From the NCBI RefSeq assembly GCF_001747095.1, contig NZ_MDGP01000001.1, forward strand, positions 479,001 to 543,000: a stretch of 64,000 nt of DNA, read 5' to 3'. This stretch comes from Roseivirga sp. 4D4 (GTDB taxonomy: Bacteria > Bacteroidota > Bacteroidia > Cytophagales > Cyclobacteriaceae). How positions within the stretch are numbered: the first letter of the stretch is position 1; every line of letters starts with the position of its first letter. A program made the translations under genes and the position numbers. The notes below the pieces were generated by a model. It was not told the origin of the DNA, did no database searches, and saw only the letters and a program-made list of their open reading frames with translations. Below, in pieces: positions 25,537 to 34,503 of the stretch.

Positions 25537-25558
25537 TTAATTATCGTTTTACTAAGAT

Positions 25559-26236
25559 ATGGCACTACTACGGCTTGAAATGAATGCTAATCTCTTTCTG
25601 CGTGATCCGCAGGAAACAGATTTGGGGAGAAAAATTATTGACCAATCCATTCGTATGATCGATGAGTTGGGTTTGGAGGCTTTTACCTTTAAGAAATTAT
25701 CGGTAGCTATTGATTCTACCGAGGCTTCCATCTATCGTTACTTCGAAAACAAGCATAAATTACTCGTTTACCTGATCGCTTGGTATTGGAACTGGCTGGA
25801 GTATAGGATTGATTTTGAAACGCATAATGTAATGTCTGCTCAAGACAGGCTCGCGATTGCGTTGCGTCTGGTCACCGAGCAAAAAGGTTACGACTCCAGT
25901 TTTCCATCGGTGGACGAGTCAGCTCTCCAGCGAATCGTCACCAATGAGTCAGATAAGACCTATCTCACAAAACAGGTTGATAGTGATAATAAAGAGGGAC
26001 TCTTTCGAGGTTTTAAAACTCTTTGTAAGAGAATCGCGGATATGATCAAAGAGATCAACCCTGACTATAAGTACTCACATGCTCTAATCAGTACAGTTTT
26101 GCAAGCAGCACATCAGCAGGTATTTTTCGCAGAGCACTTGCCGTCCTTAACTGAGCACAAGGCTGCACAGGGCGATATCCACCAACAGAATTATAAGTTT
26201 CTTCTTGAACTCATAAACAAGGCCATTAAGGCGTAA
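25559..26236 (+). CDS. TetR-family transcriptional regulator
   Basis: A 225-residue regulator. The N-terminal helix-turn-helix is in 'IIDQSIRMIDELGLEAFTFKKLSVAIDSTEASIYRYFENKHKLL' (about 22-66), the classical TetR pattern ending in YRYFxNKxxLL. The rest is an all-helical ligand domain. It is the first gene of an apparent operon with an ABC exporter, an HlyD-type adaptor and a TolC-type channel (gaps of 11, 3 and 4 bases). The palindrome upstream is its likely operator, and the exported or toxic substrate its likely inducer. Confidence 0.9.
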   Translation: MALLRLEMNANLFLRDPQETDLGRKIIDQSIRMIDELGLEAFTFKKLSVAIDSTEASIYRYFENKHKLLVYLIAWYWNWLEYRIDFETHNVMSAQDRLAIALRLVTEQKGYDSSFPSVDESALQRIVTNESDKTYLTKQVDSDNKEGLFRGFKTLCKRIADMIKEINPDYKYSHALISTVLQAAHQQVFFAEHLPSLTEHKAAQGDIHQQNYKFLLELINKAIKA

Positions 26237-26247
26237 AGTTTAATCTT

Positions 26248-28419
26248 ATGACGAATCAGCACATTGCGAATTCCATAAAGGAGGTCTCAATTTTACTCAA
26301 CAATAGCCTTGAAGAGGCTTTGCTTCAGGACCTTCAGGTCAATGCAAAGTCATATGCAATTGATGAGGCATTTGAGTTTAAAAGGGACTTGATTGAAGCG
26401 GCTAACAAAACCCGCATCGTATTATTGGATCAATCTCTGGCCGGAGTAGAATTGGCTTCTTTTATCAAAGATGTGAATATCCCTTTGATTGCCTTTAAAC
26501 AGTCTGAAGAAGGTTTTGCTCCCGTTATCTTGACTAAGGCAAAGAAGAACATAAAAGTCCTTGAAATCACCCCGGAAGCTACTTTAGAAGTTGACTTTGA
26601 CGAAATAAAATCAACGTTGATGCGCGATGAGCAGGGCGAAATTATGCTACTCGGAGCATTTAGTTATAGGAGTTTGGTTTCAGAGCATGAGGAAGGAGAG
26701 ATTCCTAAACCGCTTTCTCCTGTAAAGCGCCTCATTAGGCTTCTGAGTGAAGAAAAGAGAGATATTTTCTATGTTTTTGTTTATGCCGCATTTGTTGGTA
26801 TTGTTTCTCTGACTTTACCATTGGGAATCCAGGCAACTGTCGAACTGGTTTCCGGAGGTGTCGTTTTCAGCTCCATTTACTTACTGATAGGGCTGGTGCT
26901 TCTGGGTATTCTGGCTTCTGGTGGTTTACAGATTATGCAAATCACACTAGTGGAATACTTACAAAGAAGAATTTTCACAAAAGCAGCACTGGAATTCACA
27001 TTTAGGATTCCTCGTATGAAGATTGAGTCACTGAGCAATCTTCATGCTCCTGAGTTGATCAATAGATTTTTTGATGTGTTGACTATCCAGAAAGGCTTGC
27101 CAAAGTTATTGGGAGACTTGACATCAGGGATCATCCAAATCATATTCGGACTGGTATTACTATCATTTTACCACCCATTCTTTGTGTTCTTTGGATTGGT
27201 GCTGATTCTGACGCTGGTTTTGATCTTTCGATTGACAGGTCCTAAAGGTCTTCAATCCTCAATCAAGGAATCAAAATACAAATACAAAGTAGTCTATTGG
27301 CTTGAAGAGATTGCCAGAACATTGAACTCATTCAAAATCTCGGGTAATACAAATCTACCAGTCAAGAAGACCGAATACAACGTCAACAATTATCTGATTA
27401 ATCGAAAAGTACACTTTAAGGTGTTGGTTAATCAGTATGTATATATCGTCTTGTTTAAGGCCGTTATCACTGGTGGCTTACTAATTATTGGTACATCCCT
27501 AGTGATCAATAGAGAAATTACGCTCGGTCAATTCGTTGCTGCTGAGGTTATTATCATTCTAATCCTGAACTCAGTAGAGAAAATTATCACCTATATGGAT
27601 GTGGTATATGACATGCTGACGGCAGTCGATAAGATAAGTCAGGTGACGGATTTGCCACTGGAGAAAGTAGGGGGTATCGACCTTAATAACGAAGAGTTGA
27701 CTAAGGGCTTTTCCATTAGACTAAGAAACCTGAGTTATACTTATCCAGGTGCAAAAACACCTGCCATACACAGCATTAATACGGGCTTTGCTTGTGGTGA
27801 AAAAGTTTGTATTTCTGGTGGAAATGAATCAGGAAAGACAACCCTGACCAATACCATTTCGGGTATTAATCAGAACTATGAAGGTGCCCTGACGATCAAT
27901 GATTATAGCCTAAGAGATCTAGACCTAACCAACCTAAGAGATAAACTTGCTAAGAACGTTTCGGCCGAAGATATTTTCGAGGGAACAATCTTAGATAATA
28001 TTGTGGTAGGCAAACCACAAGTGTCGACAAGAGATGCTGTTGAAGCCATCAATAAGGTTGGGCTTTCGGATAAGATCAATATGCTGCCTAATGGCTACAG
28101 TACTCAGATCATTAGTGGAGGTAAAGGTTTTTCGAGCAGTTTTGTTCATAAGATCATCCTTGCTCGATGTCTCGTCAAGAGACCAAGACTACTGATACTG
28201 AACGATTTCTTCTCCTCATTCCAGAGGTCAGAGAAGGAACACTTGATAAATGTGGTAACAAGCAATGCGGAATGTACACTTGTGGCCGTATCGAATGACC
28301 CATTAGTAATGGCAGCATGCGATCGCGTAATTGTCATGGAAGAAGGCACTGTGAAAGCTGAAGGCACCTATAGTGATCTCTTATCAGAAGGATTGTTAAA
28401 CAAAATCATAAAAGTTTAA
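26248..28419 (+). CDS. Type I secretion-like ABC transporter with degenerate ATPase domain
   Basis: A 723-residue protein with an N-terminal ~140-residue domain resembling the inactive C39-like domain of RTX exporters, six transmembrane helices (about 170-445) and an ABC ATPase domain (about 485-723). Walker A is intact (GGNESGKT, 524-531), but the Q-loop Gln is Ala (VSAED, 573), the signature is ISGGKG instead of LSGGQ, Walker B reads LLILND (Asp to Asn at 652, Glu to Asp at 653), and the H-loop His is Asn (VSND, 683). Such changes would be expected to bind ATP but hydrolyse it poorly. The reading frame is intact and the operon context (HlyD, TolC) is complete, so the protein is probably functional with altered energetics, not a pseudogene. 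Confidence 0.85.
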   Translation: MTNQHIANSIKEVSILLNNSLEEALLQDLQVNAKSYAIDEAFEFKRDLIEAANKTRIVLLDQSLAGVELASFIKDVNIPLIAFKQSEEGFAPVILTKAKKNIKVLEITPEATLEVDFDEIKSTLMRDEQGEIMLLGAFSYRSLVSEHEEGEIPKPLSPVKRLIRLLSEEKRDIFYVFVYAAFVGIVSLTLPLGIQATVELVSGGVVFSSIYLLIGLVLLGILASGGLQIMQITLVEYLQRRIFTKAALEFTFRIPRMKIESLSNLHAPELINRFFDVLTIQKGLPKLLGDLTSGIIQIIFGLVLLSFYHPFFVFFGLVLILTLVLIFRLTGPKGLQSSIKESKYKYKVVYWLEEIARTLNSFKISGNTNLPVKKTEYNVNNYLINRKVHFKVLVNQYVYIVLFKAVITGGLLIIGTSLVINREITLGQFVAAEVIIILILNSVEKIITYMDVVYDMLTAVDKISQVTDLPLEKVGGIDLNNEELTKGFSIRLRNLSYTYPGAKTPAIHSINTGFACGEKVCISGGNESGKTTLTNTISGINQNYEGALTINDYSLRDLDLTNLRDKLAKNVSAEDIFEGTILDNIVVGKPQVSTRDAVEAINKVGLSDKINMLPNGYSTQIISGGKGFSSSFVHKIILARCLVKRPRLLILNDFFSSFQRSEKEHLINVVTSNAECTLVAVSNDPLVMAACDRVIVMEEGTVKAEGTYSDLLSEGLLNKIIKV

Positions 28420-28422
28420 GTC

Positions 28423-29781
28423 ATGTTGAATCTATCAGAAAATAAAGATCAAGAGATCCAGCATCAGCAGAGTGTTCTGTTTAAAACCTTAGGTTCTCCT
28501 AAGGCTGGGAAGAAACTGGCAAGGATATTACTGACCGTAACTTTTTTGTTTTTCATTTTACTGTTTTTTCCATGGCAGCAGAATATTCGAGGTAATGGAA
28601 AGTTGACGGCCTTCAGGCCAAGTCAAAGACCTCAATCCGTAGAAACCGCGATTGCCGGGCGTATTGAGAGTTGGAAAGTGCGGGAAGGACAGTTTGTCAA
28701 CAAGGGAGATACAATTTTGACACTCTCTGAGGTCAAAGACAAGTTCTTTGACCCGGATTTACTCGATCGTTTGAAGGAACAAATTGATGCAAAAAGCTCG
28801 AGCATAGAATCCAAAAAGGATAAAGTCACTTCGTTAGAAAATCAGATAAAGGCGCTGAACGATTTGCTAGTATCCAAGACAGAGCAAGCAGAAAATAAGC
28901 TTAAACAAGCTGGATTTAAACTGGTCAGCGATAGTGTGGATTACGAGGCTGAGAAGGTTCTTTTTGCAAATGCAGAAGATCAGTATCAACGAAACTTGAA
29001 AAGGAGAGAGGCGGGAAATATAACGCTAACCAAAATCCAGGAATTCGAATCCAAGTATCAGGCTGCCAAGGGTAAGGTTACAAGCAAGGAGAATAAATTC
29101 TATGAGAGCCGGCAGGAGTTGATCAACGCAAGGGTCGGAATTGAAGTGGTTAAATCAGAGCTGTTAGATAAGATTAGTAAAGCTGAATCTGATCGAAACA
29201 ATACGTTAGCAGAGATCTTTGAGGGTGAAGGTAGTCTGGCAAAGCTTCAAAACGAGTATGCCAATATGACCATCAGGAATGAGCAGTACCAATTGATCGC
29301 TCCTCAGGATGGGTATATCGTAAAGGCGATGAAGGCAGGTATCGGAGAAACCATCAAAGAAGGAGAGTCGGTGGCCCAGATTATGCCGGAAAACCCTGAG
29401 TTGGCTGTTGAAATGTATGTCAAGGCAATGGATGTGCCTTTGATCGGTATGGACAGGAAAGTCCGAATTCAATTCGATGGATGGCCGGCATTACAGTTTT
29501 CAGGCTGGCCCAATGTGTCTGTTGGTACCTTCGGAGGTGTGGTTCGTGTGATTGACCTAGTAAATAGCACAGGTGGTGAATATAGAATTTTAGTAACACC
29601 AGACCCAGAAGATGAGCCATGGCCTGAGCAACTAAGAATTGGCTCAGGGACAAAGGGATGGGTCATGCTCGACAATGTTGCAGTATGGTATGAAATCTGG
29701 CGTCAGCTGAATGGTTTCCCGCCAAGCCTGTATGAAGCACCTAAAGAAGTAAAGGAAAAGGCAACGGCAGAAAAAAAGTAG
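28423..29781 (+). CDS. HlyD-family periplasmic adaptor
   Basis: A 452-residue membrane-fusion protein. One N-terminal transmembrane helix (about 35-52), a lipoyl-type half motif ('AGRIESWKVREGQFVNKGDTIL'), a long coiled-coil hairpin (about 110-280) and the second lipoyl half ('IAPQDGYIVKAMKAGIGETIKEGE') followed by a beta-barrel domain. It should join the ABC protein in the inner membrane to the TolC-like channel. It lies 3 bases after the ABC gene. An acidic-basic tail (KEVKEKATAEKK) closes the protein. Confidence 0.9.
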   Translation: MLNLSENKDQEIQHQQSVLFKTLGSPKAGKKLARILLTVTFLFFILLFFPWQQNIRGNGKLTAFRPSQRPQSVETAIAGRIESWKVREGQFVNKGDTILTLSEVKDKFFDPDLLDRLKEQIDAKSSSIESKKDKVTSLENQIKALNDLLVSKTEQAENKLKQAGFKLVSDSVDYEAEKVLFANAEDQYQRNLKRREAGNITLTKIQEFESKYQAAKGKVTSKENKFYESRQELINARVGIEVVKSELLDKISKAESDRNNTLAEIFEGEGSLAKLQNEYANMTIRNEQYQLIAPQDGYIVKAMKAGIGETIKEGESVAQIMPENPELAVEMYVKAMDVPLIGMDRKVRIQFDGWPALQFSGWPNVSVGTFGGVVRVIDLVNSTGGEYRILVTPDPEDEPWPEQLRIGSGTKGWVMLDNVAVWYEIWRQLNGFPPSLYEAPKEVKEKATAEKK

Positions 29782-29785
29782 TCCT

Positions 29786-31285
29786 ATGAAGAAAAAAATC
29801 ACTTTTTTCTCGCTGGTGACGATTTTGAGCCTGGCGACTGTTGCAAGTTATGCGCAGGATTTAAAGGTAAAATCTCTAGATGAGTTACTGACCGAAAATA
29901 CGGCAGATACCACGCGTATTCTCCCATTAGAGTCCTTCGTGGATATGGTGTTGCTAAGTCACCCAGTTGTAAAGCAGGCCAATTTGTTACCGGAGAATGC
30001 TAAACAAGAAATACGATTAGCAAGGGGAGCCTTCGACCCTAAGTTGGAGTCTTCCTGGGACGTGAAAAACTTTGATGACAAGGAGTACTGGGATTTGTTC
30101 AATACCACTCTTAAAGTACCCACTTGGTTTCCGGTGGACCCAAAGGTGAGTTTTGATCGTAACAAGGGACAGTTTGTGAATCCAGAAAATTCAATCCCGG
30201 GTTCAGATGACTTTCAACAGGTGACCGCAGGTTTGAGCTTGCCAATCGGGAGAGGTTTATTGATAGACCAGAGAAGGGCTACGGTGAAGCAGGCAGAGTT
30301 ATTTGCCCAGATTACCGATGCCGAGCGAATTAAAATGATCAATAAGGTCCTATTATCAGCTTCGAAAGACTATTGGGAGTGGTATTTCGCATTCTACAAT
30401 TATCTGCTGATCGAAGAGAGTTTAAATATCTCACAAAATGTATATCAAAGGGTTCTAACAGATTTCGAGTTTGGAGAGGCTGCTGCTATAGACACTGTTC
30501 AAGCAGCCATTACACTGCAAAACCGGAAAGTCGATAGAAGTGAGGCTCTGATTGATTTTAGGAAGGCCGGCTTGATGCTTTCCAATTACCTATGGGGGCA
30601 AAATGAGGAGCCGATGGTCCTTCAGGATAACATAGTTCCTCAGCTTGACTTTGGTTTGAACCTTTTGGGTTCGGATATCTCATTAGATAGCCTGCGTTTG
30701 CTAGCGATTCAAAAACATCCGGAACTGGTTAAGACCAATTTCAAACTTGATCAATTGGATATTGACAGAAGGCTGGCAAGAGAGAATCTTAAACCTCGGG
30801 TTGACCTCAACTATAATCTGATCAATTCACCGGTAAATCAACAAGGTGAGTTTGTAGAGGTTCAACTGAGAAACAATTACAAGTTTGGCATTGAGTTCGA
30901 GTTTCCACTTTTCCTTAGAAAGGAGCGTTCTAAATTACGTCAGACAGAGATTAAGATTGAGCAAACTACTTATGAACTGAGCCAGTTAGAAAGAGAAATT
31001 CTCAATGGCATAGAGGCTTCGTTTTTTGAGCTTGATAATACGAGAGGTATGTTGAGTTTAATGCAGGAAGCGGTAAATAATTATACGATTTTGCTCGACT
31101 TAGAATTAATCAATTTGGCGAACGGGGAAAGTGATCTTTTTAAGATCAACTTCCAACAGGACAAACTCCTCGAGTCCCAAATCAAATTGATGAAGATGCG
31201 ATCGGCTATGGAGAAGGCCAGAGTGACACTTTACTGGTCCGCAGGGCTGCCTTATCTTAACTTTAATTTGAATGGTTCTAATTAA
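29786..31285 (+). CDS. TolC-family outer-membrane channel
   Basis: A 499-residue outer-membrane efflux protein. The signal peptide ends ASYAQ (about residue 23). The two OEP repeats contain long amphipathic helices ('AELFAQITDAERIKMINKVLLSASKDYWEWYFA' region and 'IKIEQTTYELSQLEREILNGIEASFFELDNT' region). It completes the tripartite exporter with the upstream adaptor and ABC protein. No terminator is obvious before the ferritin promoter. Confidence 0.9.
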   Translation: MKKKITFFSLVTILSLATVASYAQDLKVKSLDELLTENTADTTRILPLESFVDMVLLSHPVVKQANLLPENAKQEIRLARGAFDPKLESSWDVKNFDDKEYWDLFNTTLKVPTWFPVDPKVSFDRNKGQFVNPENSIPGSDDFQQVTAGLSLPIGRGLLIDQRRATVKQAELFAQITDAERIKMINKVLLSASKDYWEWYFAFYNYLLIEESLNISQNVYQRVLTDFEFGEAAAIDTVQAAITLQNRKVDRSEALIDFRKAGLMLSNYLWGQNEEPMVLQDNIVPQLDFGLNLLGSDISLDSLRLLAIQKHPELVKTNFKLDQLDIDRRLARENLKPRVDLNYNLINSPVNQQGEFVEVQLRNNYKFGIEFEFPLFLRKERSKLRQTEIKIEQTTYELSQLEREILNGIEASFFELDNTRGMLSLMQEAVNNYTILLDLELINLANGESDLFKINFQQDKLLESQIKLMKMRSAMEKARVTLYWSAGLPYLNFNLNGSN

Positions 31286-31307
31286 GCTATTCTCACAGTT
31301 TAGGAAC

Positions 31308-31336
31308 TTTGTTTACTCCTTTATTGATTATCTTCG
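31308..31336 (+). promoter_or_regulatory. Promoter of the ferritin gene
   Basis: TTTG (31308-31311), 17-base spacer, TATCTTCG (31329-31336), one base from TAnnTTTG. It predicts transcription from about 31343, 15 bases upstream of the ferritin ATG. Confidence 0.5.
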
Positions 31337-31357
31337 CAGTCATTAAAACAATACAAA

Positions 31358-31900
31358 ATGGAAAGACAACAAGTAACCGCAAAACGCTCCCTAACTAAAG
31401 CAACTGAGGATTTATTGAATCGCCAAATCATGATGGAAGGTAGTTCAAGTGCCTCTTACCTATCAATGGCTTCTTGGTGTGAGATGACAGGTTACGAGGG
31501 CTCAGCCAAGTTCTTGTATCTGCACTCGGATGAGGAAAGAATGCATATGCTCAAGATCTTCCATTACGTGAATGAAGCTGGCGGGCATTCAATTCAGCCT
31601 GAAATCAAAGATATCAAGCATCATTACAATTCACTGAGAGAGGTGTTTGAGACGATTTTGGACCACGAAATTGCAGTGACCAACTCTATTAACGAGATAG
31701 TAAATCACTGCTACGAGATTAAGGATTTCACTACAATGAACTTTCTAAACTGGTTCGTTGAAGAGCAGCGAGAAGAAGAAACACTTGCGAGAAGAGCTGT
31801 TGAACTATTCGATCTGATTGGTGAAGATGGCGTAGGACTTTGGACGATCGACAAGGAAATAATGAACCTTGTTGGCTCTGTTGATGGCCCTACAGAATAA
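31358..31900 (+). CDS. ftnA: Bacterial non-heme ferritin
   Basis: A 180-residue four-helix ferritin that should oxidise Fe(II) and store iron as a 24-mer in the cytosol. Ferroxidase ligands are visible in 'QIMMEGSSSASYLSM' (Glu), 'HSDEERMHMLK' (Glu and His) and 'FVEEQREEETLAR' (Glu pair). Length and absence of a heme-binding Met-based motif favour ferritin over bacterioferritin. A Crp/Fnr gene follows after 24 bases, probably on the same message. The gene symbol reflects the family only. Confidence 0.88.
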   Translation: MERQQVTAKRSLTKATEDLLNRQIMMEGSSSASYLSMASWCEMTGYEGSAKFLYLHSDEERMHMLKIFHYVNEAGGHSIQPEIKDIKHHYNSLREVFETILDHEIAVTNSINEIVNHCYEIKDFTTMNFLNWFVEEQREEETLARRAVELFDLIGEDGVGLWTIDKEIMNLVGSVDGPTE

Positions 31901-31924
31901 GGCTGACGCTGTATTCCTTAATTC

Positions 31925-32554
31925 ATGTTAGCTTCTTTCAAAAATATTCTGGTCGGTCTGGCCTTTGAGTCAGAGCTGATAGATGAAATCATACGATTTG
32001 GAAAGGAAAAGAAACTAGAGGCTGAGGAGCCCCTGATCAACCCCGGCATGCAGGCCAATGCCATGCCCATGGTGGTTTCCGGTACATTGAGAATCATGCG
32101 AGAAGATGAAGAAGGCAATGAAGTCTTTCTCTACTACCTGGAAGGTGGCGATGCCTGTGCCATGTCCATCAGTTGTTGCTTCAGTAATCAAATCAGCCAG
32201 TTCAAGGCAGTTGCTGAAACAGATGTCAACCTTTGGTTAGTCCCAATGTCATTGGTCGAAGGCTGGATGGCTAAGTATCCCTCTTTCAGAAGGTTTGTGA
32301 TCAATTCATATCAAGATCGTTTTGACGAGCTGATGCATACCATCGATAGCATCGCCTTTATGAACATGGACGAGCGTTTGATGAAGTATCTATTGGATAA
32401 GAAGCAAAGTCAAGGATCTTTTGTGATCGAAAAGACGCATGAACAAATTGCTCAGGAGTTGAATACCTCACGTGTTGTAATTTCTCGCTTACTCAAAAAA
32501 CTTGAAAAAGAAGATAAAGTAGAACTCTATCGAAATAGGATAGAGGTGCTTTAA
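31925..32554 (+). CDS. Crp/Fnr-family transcriptional regulator
   Basis: A 209-residue regulator with an N-terminal cyclic-nucleotide-binding-like beta roll (about 20-120) and a C-terminal winged helix with 'THEQIAQELNTSRVVISRLLKKLEKE' as the recognition region. Cysteines in the beta roll (GGDACAMSISCCFSN, about 75-90) are unusual and might sense redox or metal, but this is inference. It follows ferritin closely. Its stop is 3 bases from the stop of the convergent PhnD-like gene, and a 14-bp perfect palindrome (32553-32566) spans both stops. Confidence 0.88.
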   Translation: MLASFKNILVGLAFESELIDEIIRFGKEKKLEAEEPLINPGMQANAMPMVVSGTLRIMREDEEGNEVFLYYLEGGDACAMSISCCFSNQISQFKAVAETDVNLWLVPMSLVEGWMAKYPSFRRFVINSYQDRFDELMHTIDSIAFMNMDERLMKYLLDKKQSQGSFVIEKTHEQIAQELNTSRVVISRLLKKLEKEDKVELYRNRIEVL

Positions 32555-32557
32555 TCG

Positions 32558-33466
32558 CTAGCGATTGAATATCAATTGAAGCTCCTTGTTATTCTTGAAA
32601 GCAGTATTGATAGAATCATAGTCTTGTTCATTGATCTGATAGAACTTTTCGGCCTGTAAGGCCTCGGACCAACCTGATTTAACAGATTCAAGGGCCTCAG
32701 GATTGCTCCTGTGGAGCGAAAGTAAGACCTCGGTGATGCTCTTAATTGTCTCACTTTCCAAATGGTTGTTCAAGAGCACCGGACCCAGAGGGATTTCATC
32801 GGAAATCCATATAGGTTTTAGCGATTCAATTAGGGAAGGGTTCTCTTCCAACTGTGAATAGTATTCATTACTCCCAATGGCACAAAGGTCCGCCTCACCT
32901 TGGAGTAGCCTCTTCCAGGTATCTGTATGATTGCCACCATAGCTTACATTCATAAATTGGTTATTAGGTGAATTGATGCCAATAGCATCAAACAGTAATC
33001 TGGGTACCAAATTACCTGAGGTAGAGCCTTCATTGACAAACATCATTCTCAAACCCTTTGCTTTAAGGACGATATCATCAAGATGATCAATATCCTCTCT
33101 ATTAGTCAGCAAGACAGTTTTGTAATTGTCTCTTGCTTCTTCTTTGGTACGAAGGGCTGCTACCACTTCCATGTTTTGATGGCCAATAGACCATTTTAAA
33201 TACCCTAGGGTATTGATCAATCCAATATCCACGCTGTCCGAATCAATACCTCTGAGCATGGCTGCGACATCTGCATAACTCTTTACAATCACTCTACGTC
33301 CCAGTTCGGACTGAAGTATTTCTGCTAAGGGTTTAAGATTTTCAATTCTATTATTCGTGTGGTAAGTATAAGTAGCTAACGTCATGGGCTCTTCTTCCTG
33401 ATTACAGCCGCAGGTCAATAAAAAAGTCAGGCTTATGGATAAGAGAGTTTTGAAGTTGATTTTCAT
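32558..33466 (-). CDS. PhnD-like substrate-binding lipoprotein
   Basis: A ~302-residue periplasmic binding protein of the phosphate/phosphite/phosphonate (PhnD/SsuA-like) type. The start at 33466 is chosen because MKINFKTLLSISLTFLLTCGC is a good lipoprotein leader; the longer frame upstream crosses a terminator hairpin. Features include 'LKPLAEILQSELGRRVIVKSYADVAAMLRGIDSDSVDIGLINTLGYL' and 'FVNEGSTSGNLVPRLLF'. No permease or ATPase gene is adjacent, so it may serve signalling or work with a transporter elsewhere. Confidence 0.8.
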   Translation of the reverse strand: MKINFKTLLSISLTFLLTCGCNQEEEPMTLATYTYHTNNRIENLKPLAEILQSELGRRVIVKSYADVAAMLRGIDSDSVDIGLINTLGYLKWSIGHQNMEVVAALRTKEEARDNYKTVLLTNREDIDHLDDIVLKAKGLRMMFVNEGSTSGNLVPRLLFDAIGINSPNNQFMNVSYGGNHTDTWKRLLQGEADLCAIGSNEYYSQLEENPSLIESLKPIWISDEIPLGPVLLNNHLESETIKSITEVLLSLHRSNPEALESVKSGWSEALQAEKFYQINEQDYDSINTAFKNNKELQLIFNR

Positions 33467-33493
33467 GTTTGTCGGATGTTCTGATTTTTTCTT

Positions 33494-33529
33494 GTAAAAA
33501 ATAATCGCCCCAATGGAAGTGGGGCGATT
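33494..33529 (-). terminator. Rho-independent terminator after the NmrA-like gene
   Basis: Perfect 9-bp stem AATCGCCCC (33503-33511) and GGGGCGATT (33521-33529); on the minus strand it is followed by ATTTTTTAC. It lies ~130 bases downstream of the NmrA-like gene and just ahead of the PhnD-like gene. Confidence 0.8.
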
Positions 33530-33660
33530 TACTAAAAAACTTTCATACCTCATTTCAAATTTACATGAGCGTTTCTTGAAAGAATCTAGTCCTGCTTTCT
33601 AGATACTCTTTTAGAGCGGCATATCTTTGATTCTGCTCGCCTCTCCAAAGAATATTACAA

Positions 33661-34485
33661 TTATCCATTCCAAACTCCAGTAGCTGCCGTTTCTTTGACA
33701 TAGTCAGAAAAGCGTTTTGCAGGTCTACCTAATACCTCTTCAATGGTATTGGTTGTAGAGGAATTGCGCCCGTCAAGCACATTGGTGAACAAGTAGTTGA
33801 TCAACCAAATGTAGGCGTCAGGTACCTGATGGTCTCGCATCATTTTGGTATAATCTTCAAGACTTATCGAATGAAAGCCAATCTCTCTATTTGTCACTTT
33901 AGCGATCTCTTTAATCACTTCCTCCATCGACCAAAGTTCCGGTCCTGTAAGCTCCAAAACTTCACCTGTGTATTGATCGTCAAGGAGCGCTTCTACTACC
34001 ACGTCCGCAATATCATCAGTGTCGGTAAATGGGATCTTCGTTTCAGCTCTTGGAACCGCCACTTGACCTGCCAATATTGGGTCGAGGAAGAAGCTCTCAC
34101 TAAAGTTTTGATTAAACCAATCTGCTCTTACTACTGACCAGTCGATTCCCGATTGCTGAATAATTTGCTCACATAGTTCTGCCTCGTGTTCGCCTCTTCC
34201 GGAAAGTATGACCAGTTTTTTGATGCCACATGCTTTCGACTGCTCTGTGAGCTCGGTAATGGCCTCCTTGGCACCAGGTACTGCTAGGTCCGGTTGGAAG
34301 GTAATATAGACCTTGTCCATTCCTTGCAAAGCAGTCTTCCAGTCTTCTGGCTTTTCCCAGTCGAAGCTTGGGCTGGCATTTCTAGATCCAATGCGCACGT
34401 TGATGCCGCGCCTGGTTAATCTTTCTACTACTTTTCGGCCCGTTTTTCCGGTGCCTCCGATTACTAAAATGTTGTTCTGAGTCAT
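33661..34485 (-). CDS. NmrA-like NAD(P)-binding protein
   Basis: A 274-residue atypical SDR. The nucleotide motif is IGGTGKTGRKV (about 8-18); the active-site YxxxK of classical SDRs is not evident, as in NmrA/HSCARG-like members that act as redox sensors or quinone reductases. 'VRADWFNQNF' and 'PFTDTDDIADVVVEAL' are typical of the family. It is the last gene of a set with a DUF1772 membrane protein (18 bases upstream) and an AraC regulator. Confidence 0.83.
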   Translation of the reverse strand: MTQNNILVIGGTGKTGRKVVERLTRRGINVRIGSRNASPSFDWEKPEDWKTALQGMDKVYITFQPDLAVPGAKEAITELTEQSKACGIKKLVILSGRGEHEAELCEQIIQQSGIDWSVVRADWFNQNFSESFFLDPILAGQVAVPRAETKIPFTDTDDIADVVVEALLDDQYTGEVLELTGPELWSMEEVIKEIAKVTNREIGFHSISLEDYTKMMRDHQVPDAYIWLINYLFTNVLDGRNSSTTNTIEEVLGRPAKRFSDYVKETAATGVWNG

Positions 34486-34503
34486 TTTATTATTGTTTAA
34501 TGA

